This document shows, piece by piece, positions 8,669-17,279 of a DNA stretch of 52,883 nucleotides. The notes beneath the pieces are model-generated. The model worked only from the letters and a program-made list of their open reading frames with translations, searched no databases and was not told the DNA's origin. Position 1 is the first letter of the stretch. Each line of letters begins with the position of its first letter. Source of the stretch: Bacteriovoracales bacterium. GTDB taxonomy: Bacteria > Bdellovibrionota > Bacteriovoracia > Bacteriovoracales > Bacteriovoracaceae. Both the position numbers and the translations under genes were made by a program. The stretch lies in assembly GCA_028346125.1 (NCBI GenBank), contig JAOMEV010000016.1, forward strand, positions 1 through 52,883, in the 5' to 3' direction.

Positions 8669-9808
8669 TTATTCCTTTTTAAAAGGGTCTTCTTTTTCTG
8701 AGACATAGTCTAAAAAGTTTTCAAGAGATTTTCCTTCATCCTCAATAAATTTTTCTATGGCATCTTTAAAATTTTTATTTTCAATATAGTGAGCACTCCA
8801 TATAACTTTTGGCAAAAAACCTCTTTTTATTTTATGTTCACCCTGGGCACCGGCCTCAAATTTTTTAAGACCTTTTGAAAGCGCAAAGTCTATACCCTGG
8901 TAATAACAAAGCTCGAAATGAAGAAATTTAAATTCTTTTATGGCACCCCAATAACGCCCATAGAGGACTTTGTCATTATAGAGAAAAAGAGACCCTGCCA
9001 CAGGCTTATCCTCAAAATAGGCACAAACAAAAAGAACCTGCGAAGAAAGTTCTCTAAAGATTGATTTAAAAAATTCCAAATTTAAGTAAGCAAAGGATCT
9101 CTTTTTAAGAATGGTAGATTCATAGAATTCATACCAAGTCTCTGCCTTTGAGTCATCCAAATCGCTTCCCGTATAGGTTTTAATTTGGAGGTTTGCTTCC
9201 TTTATAATAAAGTTTCTTTCCTTTTGTATCTGCTTTCTTTTTCTTTTTTCCAAAGTATTTAAAAAATCGGAGAAGTTTTTATAACCATTATTTTCAAAAT
9301 GATATTGATGCGCTTTTCTAAGAAGAAACCCTTTTTTTGAAAAGTACTGTGTTTCTCTTTCCGGAATATAAAGAGAATGGATAGAGCTCGTCTTTAGTCT
9401 TTCTGACACCTCAAAAACATGCTCTAAAAGAAGCTCTCCATAGTTTTCATTTTTATAGTCTTTATGAATAAGAAATTTTGGATCAGTAACAGGCGTAAAA
9501 GGAACTTGAGAGCAAAGTTTTGGGTAATAAGGAACTTGATAACGAGAAAAGGCATCGGCCCAGGCCCAATCAAAAATATACTCTCCATAGCTATGTGATT
9601 TAATGAAAACAATAAAACAGGCCCTTAAGTCCCCTTCCCAAAGAGTAAAATAAAGAGGTACCTGGCCCTTATTTTCGCCGATACAACCTGTCTCCTCTAG
9701 TGCCCCCAAAAATTCATAGGAACAAAAGGGGGAGGCACCTTCTAAAAGGTTCTGCCATTCGGCCTTTTTTATATTGAAAAGAGAGGAAAAGATTTTTATT
9801 TTGTGCAT
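8669..9808 (-). CDS. FemAB-like (DUF482/PF04339-type) acyltransferase-fold protein
   Basis: The 379-residue protein matches the bacterial FemAB-like family: SPFCSYEFLGALEETGCIG near the start, WADAFSRYQVPYYPKL, VPFTPVTDP, KRKRKQIQKERN in the centre, VLYGRYWGAIKEFKFLHFE and GAQGEHKIKRGFLP. These proteins have two GNAT-like folds and are often annotated as peptidoglycan biosynthesis or recognition proteins, with little direct evidence. It is the first gene of the operon with the propeller and GNAT genes. No signal peptide or membrane segment is evident. Confidence 0.85.
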   Translation of the reverse strand: MHKIKIFSSLFNIKKAEWQNLLEGASPFCSYEFLGALEETGCIGENKGQVPLYFTLWEGDLRACFIVFIKSHSYGEYIFDWAWADAFSRYQVPYYPKLCSQVPFTPVTDPKFLIHKDYKNENYGELLLEHVFEVSERLKTSSIHSLYIPERETQYFSKKGFLLRKAHQYHFENNGYKNFSDFLNTLEKRKRKQIQKERNFIIKEANLQIKTYTGSDLDDSKAETWYEFYESTILKKRSFAYLNLEFFKSIFRELSSQVLFVCAYFEDKPVAGSLFLYNDKVLYGRYWGAIKEFKFLHFELCYYQGIDFALSKGLKKFEAGAQGEHKIKRGFLPKVIWSAHYIENKNFKDAIEKFIEDEGKSLENFLDYVSEKEDPFKKE

Positions 9809-9874
9809 ATTATTATTGAAAGAACCTTTTTTATCGAATAATGAATAGTTTTACCTTTGAAAGAGGATTCGTCC

Positions 9875-10369
9875 ATGCAAATATCAATTATTGCCGCGAG
9901 TAATCACAACAACCTTAATTTAGCAAAGGCCTTTCAAGAAGAGCTCGAAGGCCTAAATACCTCTTCCAATATCATTAACCTGGTTGAAGAAGACCTTCCT
10001 CTTTACGACCCCAACAAAAATAAAGAGGACCTTCCCAAAAGCTTTTCAAATCTTGTTAAAAAACTAAAAGAGGCAGAGGCCTTTGTTTTCCTTGCTCCCG
10101 AATACAATGGAGGCCCTCCCCCCACACTTACCAATCTTTTGGCATGGGTCAGTGTGTCCACAAAAGACTGGAGAGAATGCTTCAACGAAAAGCCCGCCAT
10201 TATTGGAAGTCATAGTGGAGGCGGTGGATCACATGTCTTAATGGCCATGAGATTACAACTTTCCTTTATAGGACTCAATGTTTTGGGACGCCAAATTATG
10301 GTGAATAGTTCCAGGCCATTAAATACAGACTCTCTAAAAGCAGTCGTAAAACAAATTATTAAACTATAA
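9875..10369 (+). CDS. NADPH-dependent FMN reductase family protein
   Basis: The protein (164 residues) has a flavodoxin-like fold: MQISIIAASNHNNLNLAKAF (phosphate-binding loop region), DLPLYDPN, AFVFLAPEYNGGPPPTLTN (the typical PEYN flavin loop) and KPAIIGSHSGGGGSHVLM. Family members reduce flavin, quinone or azo substrates with NAD(P)H. I start at the ATG at 9875, with AGAGGA 8 bases upstream. An in-frame TTG at 9857 lies in front of that ribosome site and is unlikely. It is followed 14 bases later by a small secreted protein gene. Confidence 0.88.
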   Translation: MQISIIAASNHNNLNLAKAFQEELEGLNTSSNIINLVEEDLPLYDPNKNKEDLPKSFSNLVKKLKEAEAFVFLAPEYNGGPPPTLTNLLAWVSVSTKDWRECFNEKPAIIGSHSGGGGSHVLMAMRLQLSFIGLNVLGRQIMVNSSRPLNTDSLKAVVKQIIKL

Positions 10370-10383
10370 ACAAAGGATTTTAA

Positions 10384-10671
10384 ATGAAATTATGGTTTAT
10401 TATCATAGGACTCTTATCTTTTTCATCTCATTCTTTTGAAAGAAAATGTGCTTTTAATTCTCAAGAACAACAAGTTTGTGTTTTTGACATGGTCTATTTG
10501 AATACAGACCCTCTCAATGCGGCCGTCCCCTACTCCACAGTCATAGACTTATTTGAAAAAGACGGCCTTTTAATGGCAAAAGTATCAAAACCCCTCGTTA
10601 CCGGTTCAACACATGCCCCTAAAAAAAGCAAAATTCTCATTGTTCCTTTAGATAACCTAGTTTTTAACTAG
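10384..10671 (+). CDS. small secreted protein of unknown function
   Basis: The 95-residue protein has a signal peptide (residues 1-17, ending SSHSF-ERK), two cysteines near the mature N-terminus (KCAF, QVCVF) that could form a disulfide, and otherwise no recognised domain. AAAGGA lies 7 bases before the ATG. It follows the FMN reductase gene closely, and its last 15 bases overlap the end of the convergent epimerase gene. Confidence 0.6.
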   Translation: MKLWFIIIGLLSFSSHSFERKCAFNSQEQQVCVFDMVYLNTDPLNAAVPYSTVIDLFEKDGLLMAKVSKPLVTGSTHAPKKSKILIVPLDNLVFN

Positions 10672-11694
10672 TTTGTGTTCAATAAAAGAATCAATCATTT
10701 CTTTGATCGTTGTTTCTATAGGAATGTAGTTAACGCCTAATTCTTTTTGTCCCTTGGAATTATTAAAGTGGACTGGTATTCCTACATTTCTTTTAACAAA
10801 AGAGGGCGTCATCCCAAACATCCAACCGGTAAGATAAAGTATGAATTGAGGAGCGATTCGTTCAGGAACTTTAAAAGTAAAATCCATCCCATTAATCATT
10901 TTGGCCAGATCAAGCATATTCATGGTTCTTTCACAAAGAATATACCTTCCCTTTGCCTGACTATTTTCATAAGCAGATAAATGTGCCTTTGAAATATCTC
11001 TAACATCCACATAACCGAAATTAAGTGAAGGGATTGCTGGTCCCATTTTTCCACCTAACAAATCTGCCATAAGGCTTATACTTCCAGATTGAGAACCAGG
11101 GTTTAATAGTGGCCCCATAACCATTGAAGGATTAATTGTGACAAGATCCCAAACATCTTGATCTTTCTGCATTTTCCAGGCCTCTTTTTCTGCCATAAGT
11201 TTTGAATAAGCATAAGGCCCATGCTTCAAGCTACTGGTAGTATTAAAATGCTCCTCAGTAAATTCATTAAGCCCTTTTTCTTTCATATCAATATTATCGC
11301 CATAAATGGCGGAGACACTTGAAGTTAAGACAACCTTTTTAACCGAGCCTGATTTATTAACTGCATTTAAAACATTTTTAGTCCCCTTCAAAGCAGGATC
11401 TAAAAAGTCTGATTTCCCATTTTTAAATTTTAATTTAAAGGGAGAGGCAATATGAAAAACACCCTCACAATCTTTAACAATTTCATCATAAGAGCCTTCA
11501 TTTAGAAGGTCTGCTTCGAAGACTTCCAAAGTTCCTGAACTACCTTCAGCTAAGTTTTCCAAAAAGTTATACCTGTTTGTTTTTTTTATATCCCTTACAG
11601 TAACTTTTACATGATGTCCTTTATCTAGAAGGTCCTTAACAACCCAAGATCCTATATAGCCCGTTCCTCCAGTCACTAGAACTTTTTTTGTCAT
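10657..11694 (-). CDS. NAD(P)-dependent epimerase/dihydroflavonol-reductase-like protein
   Basis: The 345-residue protein is an extended short-chain dehydrogenase. VTGGTGYIGSWVVKDLL is the glycine-rich dinucleotide loop, VFEADLLNEGSYD follows the second strand, and GVFHIASPF and VVLTSSVSAIYGD lead to the active site GPYAYSKLMAEKEAW (YxxxK). NPSMVMGPLLNPG and FGYVDVRDISKAHLSA are typical of dihydroflavonol-4-reductase-like enzymes. Substrate unknown. It is probably transcribed alone. It faces the FMN reductase pair tail to tail and is divergent from the ABC importer genes. Confidence 0.9.
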   Translation of the reverse strand: MTKKVLVTGGTGYIGSWVVKDLLDKGHHVKVTVRDIKKTNRYNFLENLAEGSSGTLEVFEADLLNEGSYDEIVKDCEGVFHIASPFKLKFKNGKSDFLDPALKGTKNVLNAVNKSGSVKKVVLTSSVSAIYGDNIDMKEKGLNEFTEEHFNTTSSLKHGPYAYSKLMAEKEAWKMQKDQDVWDLVTINPSMVMGPLLNPGSQSGSISLMADLLGGKMGPAIPSLNFGYVDVRDISKAHLSAYENSQAKGRYILCERTMNMLDLAKMINGMDFTFKVPERIAPQFILYLTGWMFGMTPSFVKRNVGIPVHFNNSKGQKELGVNYIPIETTIKEMIDSFIEHKLVKN

Positions 11695-11872
11695 AGCCTA
11701 AACCTTTTTCAAAAAATTATATTACTAAAAAGATACATCATAGTATTTGATTCAACAATTAATAAGAATTTTTAAACTAGTATAAAAAAATGTTCCCCAT
11801 TCTTTAAAGAATTCCACCATCCAAACGAAAATAAGTTAACCTTAAGAATAAAACCTTTAACAAGAAGGATGT

Positions 11873-13099
11873 ATGAACCTAAAAATCACCAAAAAAAAGT
11901 TCACAGCTTTAATTTTACTCTTTCTGTTACCCTTGGCCTCAATGGCCGCAAGTAAAAAGTCAAAAGGACCGACTGTTAACCTTGGGGCCCTTCTTGCTCT
12001 AACTGGTCCAATCGAAGGGATGGTGCCACCTATCCTTGATTCCGTAAATATGGCCGCCAGTGAAATTAACAAAAATGGTGGAATATTAGGTGGAAGAGAA
12101 CTTAAGCTAACTGTAGGCGACAGTAAATGTAGTGCTCAAGGTGGTGCGGATGCTGCAAAAAAACTTGTCAACATTAATAAGGTCTCTGGGATCGTTGGTG
12201 CCCTTTGTAGTGGTGCCTCAACAGCTGCGGCCAGTGGTGTGGCAGTTCCGGCAGGTGTCCCAATGATATCACCGGCTTCTACAGCTCCAACTCTTACAAA
12301 TCTTAAAGATAACGACCTTTTTTATAGAGTAATCCCAAGTGATGCTTATCAAGGGCTCTATCTAGCCAACCTTGTCCTTAAAAAAGGGATTAAAAAGGTT
12401 TCAATGACTTTTGTGAACAATGACTATGGTATAGGTTTAGCAAAATCTTTTAGAGATAATTACAAAAAAGCTGGCGGAACAATCGTAGCAGAAAGTAAGC
12501 ACGAAGATAAAAAAGCTTCTTATCGTTCTGAATTAGCGACCTTACGCAAGGGTGGACCAGAAGCTCTAGTCCTCATTGCTTACTCTGAAGGAAGCGGACA
12601 AACAATCATGCGTCAGGCTTTGGAAAACAAATTTTTCAATAGATTTGTTGGAGCTGACGGTATGATCAGTGAAAAACTCCTTAAAAGAATTGGTGTTAAA
12701 CAATTGAAATCGTCTTTCTTTTCACGTCCAGTTGCTAGTAAAACAAGAGCTGCAACGAAGTGGGAAAAGAACTTCGGTCAATTTTCAAAGCATAAGCTAA
12801 AAAGTATCTTCGCCCGTGAAGCTTACGATGCGGCAATGATTCTTGCTTTGGCCATACAAAAAGGTGGATCAGATGATCGTGCAACTGTAAAGGCCAACAT
12901 CAGAGCTGTTTCAAAAGCTCCAGGCGAAATTATTGAACCTGGTGAGTGGAAAAAAGCCGTTGAGCTTATCGCTGCTGGAAAAGATATTAATTACAATGGT
13001 GCAGCTGGAGACCATGAACTTGATAAAAATGGCGACGTTCCCGGAGTTTTCGGTGAATTCGTTGTCCAAATGGGTAATAGTTTCAAACAAGTAAAGTAA
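11873..13099 (+). CDS. ABC importer substrate-binding protein (branched-chain amino-acid type)
   Basis: The 408-residue periplasmic binding protein has a signal peptide (residues ~1-26, ending SMA-ASKK). It has the Peripla_BP_6 / LivJ fold: NLGALLALTGPIEG, ASEINKNGGILGGRELKL, VNINKVSGIVGALCSGAS, VPMISPASTAPTLT, FYRVIPSDAYQGLYLAN, VTFVNNDYGIG-like SMTFVNNDYGIG, and FAREAYDAAMILALAI. It captures amino acids or related small molecules for the permease encoded next. AAGGA precedes the ATG. A hairpin separates it from the ATPase genes, which would allow the binding protein to be made in excess. Confidence 0.93.
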   Translation: MNLKITKKKFTALILLFLLPLASMAASKKSKGPTVNLGALLALTGPIEGMVPPILDSVNMAASEINKNGGILGGRELKLTVGDSKCSAQGGADAAKKLVNINKVSGIVGALCSGASTAAASGVAVPAGVPMISPASTAPTLTNLKDNDLFYRVIPSDAYQGLYLANLVLKKGIKKVSMTFVNNDYGIGLAKSFRDNYKKAGGTIVAESKHEDKKASYRSELATLRKGGPEALVLIAYSEGSGQTIMRQALENKFFNRFVGADGMISEKLLKRIGVKQLKSSFFSRPVASKTRAATKWEKNFGQFSKHKLKSIFAREAYDAAMILALAIQKGGSDDRATVKANIRAVSKAPGEIIEPGEWKKAVELIAAGKDINYNGAAGDHELDKNGDVPGVFGEFVVQMGNSFKQVK

Positions 13100-13108
13100 C
13101 ACAAAAAA

Positions 13109-13137
13109 GGGTACTCCAATTTCTGGAGTACCTTTTC
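13109..13137 (+). terminator. intercistronic hairpin / partial terminator
   Basis: GGTACTCC and GGAGTACC form an 8-bp stem with a 7-base loop, flanked by A6 before and TTTT after. It starts 10 bases past the binding-protein stop and ends about 20 bases before the next gene. It could stop most transcripts or protect the upstream mRNA. Confidence 0.7.
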
Positions 13138-13153
13138 ATCAAGGATAACTTTT

Positions 13154-13936
13154 TTGCCTGAATTATCTAATGCTATCTCTATCCAAAATGTTTATAAAAG
13201 TTACGGTGGTGTTGAGGCCGTACAGCGATGTTCTTTTAATGTTACAGGGGGAACAATCACAGGAGTGATAGGTCCCAACGGCGCTGGGAAAAGTACACTT
13301 TTTAATATTTTAGCAGGGCTTATTAAAGCAGACGGGGGAGACATTCTTCTTGGTAATAAATATGTCACGGGCTTTGCCCCCTATAAAATGGCCGAAATGG
13401 GATTAATGAGAACATTTCAAGTGGCCCATGAATATCCCCGTATGACTGTTTTAGAAAACCTAAAAGTGGCACCAAGAAAGCAATTAGGTCTTTCCCTTTT
13501 TTCTAACTGGGTTAAATGGTCCAAAATCCAAGAAGAGGAAAAAAAGTGGGAAGAAAAGGCCATAGAGGTCTTGCAAACCCTAGAATTAGATGGCCTCAAA
13601 GGTGAGCTCGCAGGAAACCTTTCTGGTGGACAAAAAAAATTATTAGAATTCGGGAGAATTCTAATGGGAGAACCAAAGATTGTTCTTCTTGACGAAATTA
13701 GCGCAGGGATAAGCCCTCTTTTAATGCAAAAAATAATAGGACTGATACAAAAATTAAACAAAGAAAATGATGTCACATTTTGTGTCATCGAACATAATAT
13801 GGAAATTATCAAACAACTTTGTAACCCCATAATTGTCATGGTTAATGGCGAAGTGTTAGTAAAAGGCACTTTTGAGGAAGTCATTGTCAACCCTGATGTT
13901 ATTGAAGCCTATTTAGGCATTCGTGCCTGGGAATAA
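13154..13936 (+). CDS. livG: ABC importer ATPase, LivG type
   Basis: The 260-residue ATP-binding subunit has Walker A GPNGAGKSTLFN, the ABC signature LSGGQKKLLEFG, Walker B KIVLLDEISAGIS (the usual Glu after Asp present) and a His switch in CVIEHNMEII. The AGLI/FQVAHEYPRMTVLENL region is as in LivG. The start codon is TTG at 13154, with AAGGA 8 bases upstream; no ATG fits. It pairs with the LivF-type ATPase 2 bases downstream on the cytoplasmic face of the permease. Confidence 0.92.
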   Translation: MPELSNAISIQNVYKSYGGVEAVQRCSFNVTGGTITGVIGPNGAGKSTLFNILAGLIKADGGDILLGNKYVTGFAPYKMAEMGLMRTFQVAHEYPRMTVLENLKVAPRKQLGLSLFSNWVKWSKIQEEEKKWEEKAIEVLQTLELDGLKGELAGNLSGGQKKLLEFGRILMGEPKIVLLDEISAGISPLLMQKIIGLIQKLNKENDVTFCVIEHNMEIIKQLCNPIIVMVNGEVLVKGTFEEVIVNPDVIEAYLGIRAWE

Positions 13937-13938
13937 AA

Positions 13939-14658
13939 ATGAATAAAAAAAAGATCACTCTAAAAGCAGAAGGCCTTGTAGGTGGCTACGGGGGAATGAA
14001 CATCTTAAACAGCATAGATATTGAAATCACCCAAGGAGAAATCGTTTCTATTATTGGGCCTAACGGAGCTGGTAAAACGACATTACTAAAATCAATCTTT
14101 GGTCTCATTGAATTGAAGAAAGGCAATATTTTTCTTGGTGAAGTCGAAGTAACCAATCAATCACCTCAAAATATGGTCATGAGTGGATTGTCATACGTCC
14201 CTCAGGAACGCAATATCTTCCCAACACTGACAGTTAAAGAAAACTTAGATATGGGTGCTTACCTTAGAGAAAATAATTTAAAAGAAAGCATGGAAAGTAT
14301 TTTCTCTCTCTACCCAGTTCTAAATGAAAAAAGAAATCAAGCCGCAGGAGAACTCTCGGGGGGACAACAACAAATGTTGGCCATCAGCCGTGGACTCATG
14401 AGTGACCCACAATTTCTTCTTTTAGATGAGCCTACCGCCGGGTTATCTCCAAAATTATTTGATGAAACATTTGATAGCATTTTGAAAATTAAAGAACTTG
14501 GCATTGGCATTTTGATTGTCGAACAAAATGCAAAAAAATCTTTAAAAATTTCAAACAGAGGCTACGTTTTAGTTGCTGGAGAAAACCGTCTGACCGGAAC
14601 AGGAGAATCTCTCCTCATTAATAAAGAAGTGGCCAACTTATTCTTGGGGGGGCAATGA
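13939..14658 (+). CDS. livF: ABC importer ATPase, LivF type
   Basis: The 239-residue second ATPase has Walker A GPNGAGKTTLLK, Q-loop region YVPQERNIFPTLTVKENL (typical LivF wording), signature LSGGQQQMLAISRGLM, Walker B FLLLDEPTAGLSP and a Gln replacing the usual His switch segment as IVEQNAKK, as in other LivF proteins. It begins 2 bases after livG and overlaps the permease gene by 4 bases. Confidence 0.93.
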   Translation: MNKKKITLKAEGLVGGYGGMNILNSIDIEITQGEIVSIIGPNGAGKTTLLKSIFGLIELKKGNIFLGEVEVTNQSPQNMVMSGLSYVPQERNIFPTLTVKENLDMGAYLRENNLKESMESIFSLYPVLNEKRNQAAGELSGGQQQMLAISRGLMSDPQFLLLDEPTAGLSPKLFDETFDSILKIKELGIGILIVEQNAKKSLKISNRGYVLVAGENRLTGTGESLLINKEVANLFLGGQ

Positions 14659-15551
14659 CAGAACTTTTTACCTATTATCTATTTCCAGGGTTAATCCTTG
14701 GAAGCATTTATGCTCTAGGAGCTATAGGGGTTTCTCTCCTCTTTGGTATACTAAGGTTTGCCCATTTCGCACACGGCGATCTCATGACTTTTGGTGCCTA
14801 CGTCGCCTTTTCCATGGTGACCCTCTTTAATATTTCGCCCTACATGGCAATCCCTGCATCCATTGTAGGTGGTATTGGTATAAGTATCCTTATAGACAAA
14901 GTCTGTTATAGACCCTTCAGACAAAGTAAAACAATTGTTTTAGTTATTTCCTCCCTTGGTGTTTCCCTCATGCTAAGATCCATTATTCAAATTTTCTGGG
15001 GTGTCGATTACGAAGTTTACTTTTCTGGAATACAACCTTCAATAGATGTGGCAGAAGATTTTAGAATCAAAATACATCACATTTGGATCATGCTAGGCTC
15101 TTTTTCTCTCATTTTTTTAACACACCTCTTTCTCAAAAATACAAAGCTTGGAAAGGCCATGAGGGCCATGAGTGATGACTCAGAACTTGCCCTCATAACA
15201 GGTATCCATACAGAAAGAGTCATTACAGCTACATGGATTATTGGTGGATCTTTAGCCGCAGTTGCCGGGATATTCTTAGGTATCGACACACAACTCTCTC
15301 CATCGATGGGCTGGGACCAACTTCTTCCCCTTTTTGCTGCTGCTATCCTAGGTGGAATTGGAAGACCTTATGGTGCCATTGCAGGCGCCATGATTATTGG
15401 GGTGGCCGAAGAGCTGTCTTCTTATCCCGGGTTTTTAGGTGAAAATGCCCCTCTCCTCTCTCCTGCCTATAAAACAGGAGTGGCCTTTTTCATCATGGTA
15501 GTCATGCTTATTTTTAAACCTACTGGTCTATTTAGAGGGAGGCAATTCTAA
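14655..15551 (+). CDS. livH: ABC importer permease, LivH type
   Basis: The 298-residue inner-membrane permease has about eight hydrophobic helices. Family features are GSIYALGAIGVSLLFGILRF and AHGDLMTFGAY near the N-terminus, KTIVLVISSLGVSLMLR, the loop TKLGKAMRAMSDD-like KLGKAMRAMSDDSELALITG that contacts the ATPase, and LPLFAAAILGGIGRPYGAIA. It forms the transport channel with LivM. Translation is coupled to livF (4-base overlap) and to livM (1-base overlap, TAATG). Confidence 0.92.
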   Translation: MTELFTYYLFPGLILGSIYALGAIGVSLLFGILRFAHFAHGDLMTFGAYVAFSMVTLFNISPYMAIPASIVGGIGISILIDKVCYRPFRQSKTIVLVISSLGVSLMLRSIIQIFWGVDYEVYFSGIQPSIDVAEDFRIKIHHIWIMLGSFSLIFLTHLFLKNTKLGKAMRAMSDDSELALITGIHTERVITATWIIGGSLAAVAGIFLGIDTQLSPSMGWDQLLPLFAAAILGGIGRPYGAIAGAMIIGVAEELSSYPGFLGENAPLLSPAYKTGVAFFIMVVMLIFKPTGLFRGRQF

Positions 15552-16489
15552 TGGATATACTTTATGGATGGATGATGTATGGCCTTTCTCTTCTAACCGT
15601 CGGTGGGATATACGGCATTATTGTACTAGGCCTAAACCTTCAATGGGGAATCACCGGCCTTTTTAATATTGGTATAGCAGGATTTTTTGCTGTAGGTGCT
15701 TATTCAACGGCCATACTAACTTCCCCTGCAACCGAAAATCACGTAGGTGGGTTTGAACTCCCCGTGGCGATTGGACTTTTAGGCTCCATGTTTTTCTCAG
15801 GAATTATGGCCTTTATTATTGGTAAAATTTGTCTGAGATTAAGAGGTGACTATTTAGCGATTGCGACCATTGGACTCGCTGAAATTTTACGACTTATCCT
15901 AAAAAATGAAGTTTGGCTCACGAGTGGACCTCGAGGTATTCCAGGAATTCCTCGCCCTTTTGAAGAACTTGGTCAGCCTTGGGCAGAAATAGCTTTTCTT
16001 TTAATTGTCCTCACAATCCTTTTTATCATTTATTTAGCGCTTCAAAGGGCCATTCACTCCCCGTGGGGCCGAGTCATGAGGGCCATTAGAGAAAATGAAA
16101 AGGCCGCTGCTTCGACTGGTAAAGATGTTGATGGATTAAGGCTTGAAGCATTCGTCATTGGCTCCATTTTTATGGGACTTGGCGGGGCACTCCTTTCCCA
16201 CTCCATGAAATTTGTCGGACCTTCCGCTTCTGACCCCTTGGTAACAACCTTTCTCGCTTGGGTCATGCTCACCATTGGAGGTAGTGGAAATAATAAAGGG
16301 GCAGTTATCGGTGCTTTTATTATTTGGACAGTCTGGTCCGCTTCAGAACTTTTAAGTGGAGTCCTCTCCTTTAAATGGATGAACCAATTGTCCTATTTCA
16401 GAGTCTTCCTTATAGGCTTTATTCTTCAAATTATTCTTCAAAAGAAACCTGAAGGGATTATTCCTGAAAAGGTCTACCAACATAAATAA
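15551..16489 (+). CDS. livM: ABC importer permease, LivM type
   Basis: The 312-residue permease partner has GGIYGIIVLGLNLQWGITGL, NIGIAGFFAVGAYSTAIL, the LRLRGDYLAIATIGLAEILR motif typical of LivM, SPWGRVMRAIRENEKAA for ATPase contact, and WVMLTIGGSGNNKGAVIGAF. It is the last gene of the importer operon. No strong terminator is visible after it. Confidence 0.92.
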   Translation: MDILYGWMMYGLSLLTVGGIYGIIVLGLNLQWGITGLFNIGIAGFFAVGAYSTAILTSPATENHVGGFELPVAIGLLGSMFFSGIMAFIIGKICLRLRGDYLAIATIGLAEILRLILKNEVWLTSGPRGIPGIPRPFEELGQPWAEIAFLLIVLTILFIIYLALQRAIHSPWGRVMRAIRENEKAAASTGKDVDGLRLEAFVIGSIFMGLGGALLSHSMKFVGPSASDPLVTTFLAWVMLTIGGSGNNKGAVIGAFIIWTVWSASELLSGVLSFKWMNQLSYFRVFLIGFILQIILQKKPEGIIPEKVYQHK

Positions 16490-16519
16490 AAAACATCTAA
16501 CCAACAAAATTTGTTAACT

Positions 16520-16548
16520 TTGTTTTAAATTTAAATCAGGTTTATACT
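16520..16548 (+). promoter_or_regulatory. sigma70-type promoter of the cupin gene
   Basis: TTGTTT at 16520-16525 and TATACT at 16543-16548 are separated by 17 bases, about 20 bases ahead of the GTG start at 16570. A small palindrome (AACAAAATTTGTT, 16504-16516) lies just upstream and could be an operator. Confidence 0.55.
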
Positions 16549-16569
16549 ATTGTCTTAAAGGACATTGGG

Positions 16570-16929
16570 GTGAGTGATAAAAAGCTTAAACACGAAGATG
16601 TTAGCAAAAAAGAACGTGGTGAATACGAAGTTGACCTTCCTTCAGATGACCTCCACATGAATATCTGTGAAATGAAAAAAGATGATAAAAGCGAGCATCA
16701 TCGTCATGCTTACGAAGCAATTATCTATATTGTCGAAGGCCATGGGTACACTATGGTTTCTGGGAAAAAAGTAGATTGGAAAAAAGGTGATGCTGTTTAC
16801 ATCCCACCTTGGGAATGGCACCAACATATTGCCCTATCAGAGACAAAATTTGTCTCTTGCACTAACGAAAACCTTTTCAAAAAATTAAGTCAAAAGAAAA
16901 TTCTAGAAATCAAAGAAAAGGCCAGCTAA
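16570..16929 (+). CDS. small cupin-domain protein
   Basis: The 119-residue protein is one cupin barrel. Motif 1 is visible as EHHRHAYEAIIYIVEGHGY (two His, then Glu) and motif 2 as GDAVYIPPWEWHQHIAL (with the metal-binding His). Such proteins bind a divalent metal and act as sensors, isomerases or dioxygenases; the ligand here is unknown. The start is GTG at 16570, with AGGA 8 bases upstream. It has its own candidate promoter, so it is likely separate from the importer operon. Confidence 0.82.
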   Translation: MSDKKLKHEDVSKKERGEYEVDLPSDDLHMNICEMKKDDKSEHHRHAYEAIIYIVEGHGYTMVSGKKVDWKKGDAVYIPPWEWHQHIALSETKFVSCTNENLFKKLSQKKILEIKEKAS

Positions 16930-16931
16930 AC

Positions 16932-17093
16932 TTACCAATTTCTCGAATATTTATGAGGCGCGCAGTTTGTAAAACCACCATAACAAACTCCACCACTTGT
17001 TCCATAAGAAGATTTTTTAAATGACCTCGTTTGAACTCCTTTATCAGTTGCACATGAAGCAAAAAGAAAGGCAAATATTAAAATAAATTTCAC
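16932..17093 (-). CDS. 53-residue lipoprotein
   Basis: A GTG-started frame encodes a 53-residue protein beginning MKFILIFAFLFASCATDKG: a lipoprotein signal with lipobox FASC, so the mature chain is only about 39 residues. The mature part is rich in Gly, Ser, Tyr and basic residues and has two further cysteines (VCYGGF, TNCAPH) that could pair. GAGGAG lies 7 bases before the GTG, and a near-consensus promoter lies upstream at 17149-17177. It ends 3 bases from the end of the convergent cupin gene. No family recognised. Confidence 0.75.
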   Translation of the reverse strand: MKFILIFAFLFASCATDKGVQTRSFKKSSYGTSGGVCYGGFTNCAPHKYSRNW

Positions 17094-17148
17094 GGTTTTT
17101 CTCCTCAATCATAAATTTTCACCTTTTTTTACCTCCTTAAAGAGGTTT

Positions 17149-17177
17149 ATTACAGACATTTTTACAATGCGTGTCAA
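17149..17177 (-). promoter_or_regulatory. near-consensus sigma70 promoter of the small lipoprotein
   Basis: On the minus strand TTGACA (17172-17177), a 17-base spacer and TGTAAT (17149-17154) match the sigma70 consensus with one mismatch. The predicted leader of about 50 bases holds a short hairpin (ACCTC / GAGGT) covering an extra AGGAGG, so the leader may itself be structured. Confidence 0.75.
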
Positions 17178-17279
17178 ATTTACAAAATGGTCAATAAAAT
17201 CAATCACTTATAAATTACTTAACTTTCTTTGTTCAAATACGACAAGCACTGAAGGTTCAATTTTTTAAAGGAATAAATT

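Noticed and set aside
13417..13890. 157-residue minus-strand frame inside livG
   Set aside because: livG is a certain ATPase gene with all motifs; the opposite frame has low-complexity Ser/Phe/Ile composition typical of shadows.
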